NCBI GenBank assembly: GCA_001776505.1
Contig: MFBV01000014.1
Location: forward strand, 33,774-74,114
Length of the DNA stretch: 40,341 bases
Source: Candidatus Curtissbacteria bacterium RIFCSPLOWO2_02_FULL_40_11
GTDB taxonomy: Bacteria > Patescibacteriota > Microgenomatia > Curtissbacterales > GWA2-41-24
Direction: 5' to 3'
Shown: piece by piece, positions 39,161 to 40,341 of the stretch
Layout of the letters: every line of letters begins with the position of its first letter
How positions within the stretch are numbered: the first letter of the stretch is position 1
Position numbers and translations under genes: made by a program
Notes under the pieces: model-generated
Databases searched by the model: none
Told to the model about the DNA's origin: nothing
The model's input: only the letters and a program-made list of their open reading frames with translations

Positions 39161-40117
39161 TCACAGCGAAACTACCCAGTTTCTAAACTTATCAGCCTGA
39201 AGATAGTCTGGATTTTGGCTCAAAGACTCATCTAAAAATCCACCAATCGCTCTTGCCGACAAAATTACTTTTAACTTCGCCAGGTCATATTTTCTACCCA
39301 CAAGTAGACTTACGATGTACTCTGCAAGTTCTGGATTTCTCAACACACTAAAAACTCTCTGAATAAAATAGCCAATGTCATAATACTCGACACTACTGCC
39401 CATGGCATGTTCACCGTCAATTAAGCCCAAGTTTCTATCGTCAAGCTTTATCAAATGCCATGGAGTAAAGTCACCATGTCTTGGTTTTGCCTCAAGACGC
39501 CAAACGCCACTTTTAACTATTTTTAAAAGCTCATGCAGTTTGTATTCTTTCTGAATATTTTTTGGTATGCTTTCAAACCATGTCTTCGTTTTGCTAACAA
39601 ACCAATCTTGATGATTAATTTTTATGGCTTGACTATATGGATTTAAATTTTTGATCTCAAGACTCTGAATCAATTCAGAAAATTCAATAACGTCCTCAAG
39701 GCTAATCGGCAAAACTTTTAATGGTTTGGTATCGCTTGGCCCGTTTGATAGTAACTTCCCTTCAAATTTATCAGTGATTAAATAAAAAAGATTGTTGTCA
39801 AATAACCCGCTATCATAGTTTATTGGTACCCAAAAAGGTGATTTTGCTCTTGGGTTCACGTTGTTAAACGCATCATTCCAGTCATGCTCAATTTTAGTAA
39901 CTGCTCCTATTCCTTCACTTGTCGCCAGTTTCAAAAACAACTCGCGATTATTTTTCTCAAGATAACCCAATACATGCCTTCCTTCTGACCAAATTTTGAC
40001 AACCTTGTATTTTCTCTCAAAAAACTTCCTCACCTTCTCCAAATCCAAATCTTGTCCCAAACGATAATCCAAAATTTTCCCATTAACTTCAATCTTAAAA
40101 GCATTAATATTTTGCAT
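39161..40117 (-). CDS. aminoglycoside phosphotransferase/kinase-like protein
   Basis: LEAKPRHGDFTPWHLIKLDDRNLGLIDGEHAMGSSVEYYDIGYFIQRV (HGDxxxxN-like and IDxE motifs). Confidence 0.75.
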   Translation of the reverse strand: MQNINAFKIEVNGKILDYRLGQDLDLEKVRKFFERKYKVVKIWSEGRHVLGYLEKNNRELFLKLATSEGIGAVTKIEHDWNDAFNNVNPRAKSPFWVPINYDSGLFDNNLFYLITDKFEGKLLSNGPSDTKPLKVLPISLEDVIEFSELIQSLEIKNLNPYSQAIKINHQDWFVSKTKTWFESIPKNIQKEYKLHELLKIVKSGVWRLEAKPRHGDFTPWHLIKLDDRNLGLIDGEHAMGSSVEYYDIGYFIQRVFSVLRNPELAEYIVSLLVGRKYDLAKLKVILSARAIGGFLDESLSQNPDYLQADKFRNWVVSL

Positions 40118-40163
40118 AATGCAAACAGTACAAAAGCCGCTCCCCGAACCTAATTATATACTC

Positions 40164-40192
40164 TTGACAATAATTCTATATGAACCTAAAAT
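40164..40192 (+). promoter_or_regulatory. sigma70-type promoter TTGACA-N17-TAAAAT
   Basis: TTGACA 40164-40169, TAAAAT 40187-40192, ATG at 40201. Confidence 0.75.
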
Positions 40193-40200
40193 CTAGCTTT

Positions 40201-40341
40201 ATGAGCTTAACGGATAAAGAAATGTCAAGAAGAGAACTTTTGAAAGCAGCATGGGGAAAAGCGCCTGCAGTAGGGGCTTTTCTATTCCTTCCCACAATTA
40301 TTGCTTGCTCTGAAAGTACTAAAACAAACGATTATAACGAT
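40201..40341 (+). CDS. Tat-exported lipoprotein N-terminus, truncated by window end
   Basis: MSLTDKEMSRRELLKAAWGKAPAVGAFLFLPTIIACSES: twin-arginine SRRELLK plus lipobox IIAC. Confidence 0.75.
   Translation, partial: MSLTDKEMSRRELLKAAWGKAPAVGAFLFLPTIIACSESTKTNDYND

Overview
AT-rich bacterial chromosomal window. Gene content and style (minimal pilus machinery, short intergenics, leaderless-looking promoters, many orphan small genes) fit a Patescibacteria/CPR-type genome, but lineage is inference only. From left to right: a truncated DUF2723-like membrane gene and decayed fragments of it interleaved with two toxin-antitoxin modules; two tandem GT87-like membrane glycosyltransferases, a GT2 enzyme and a DegT-fold PLP enzyme with His in place of the usual Lys; a type IV pilus block (pilin, PilC, PilT, PilB); a DNA pol III delta'-like gene; a 12.6-17.6 kb island of orphan genes (unknown, NYN, unknown, methyltransferase, DUF3800, glutamate-5-kinase-like) whose intergenic regions share modular repeats and a conserved promoter-proximal box; gyrB-unknown-gyrA; carA-carB; a Xer recombinase; pyrH; ruvC; a three-gene split ATP-citrate-lyase-like cluster; GNAT, YebC, TPR and LytR_C proteins; a phosphotransferase-like protein; and the start of a Tat-lipoprotein gene. 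Main candidates for new biology: (1) the repeat-bounded gene island with the ACC(T/G)ATAG box, (2) the split citrate-cleaving cluster, (3) GC-rich palindromic elements inserted in frame in carA and both acyl-CoA synthetase-type subunits, (4) a two-copy structured intergenic element with a conserved base and a diverged hairpin, (5) a short transcription unit at 15.67-15.77 kb. No rRNA, tRNA or CRISPR array was recognised.
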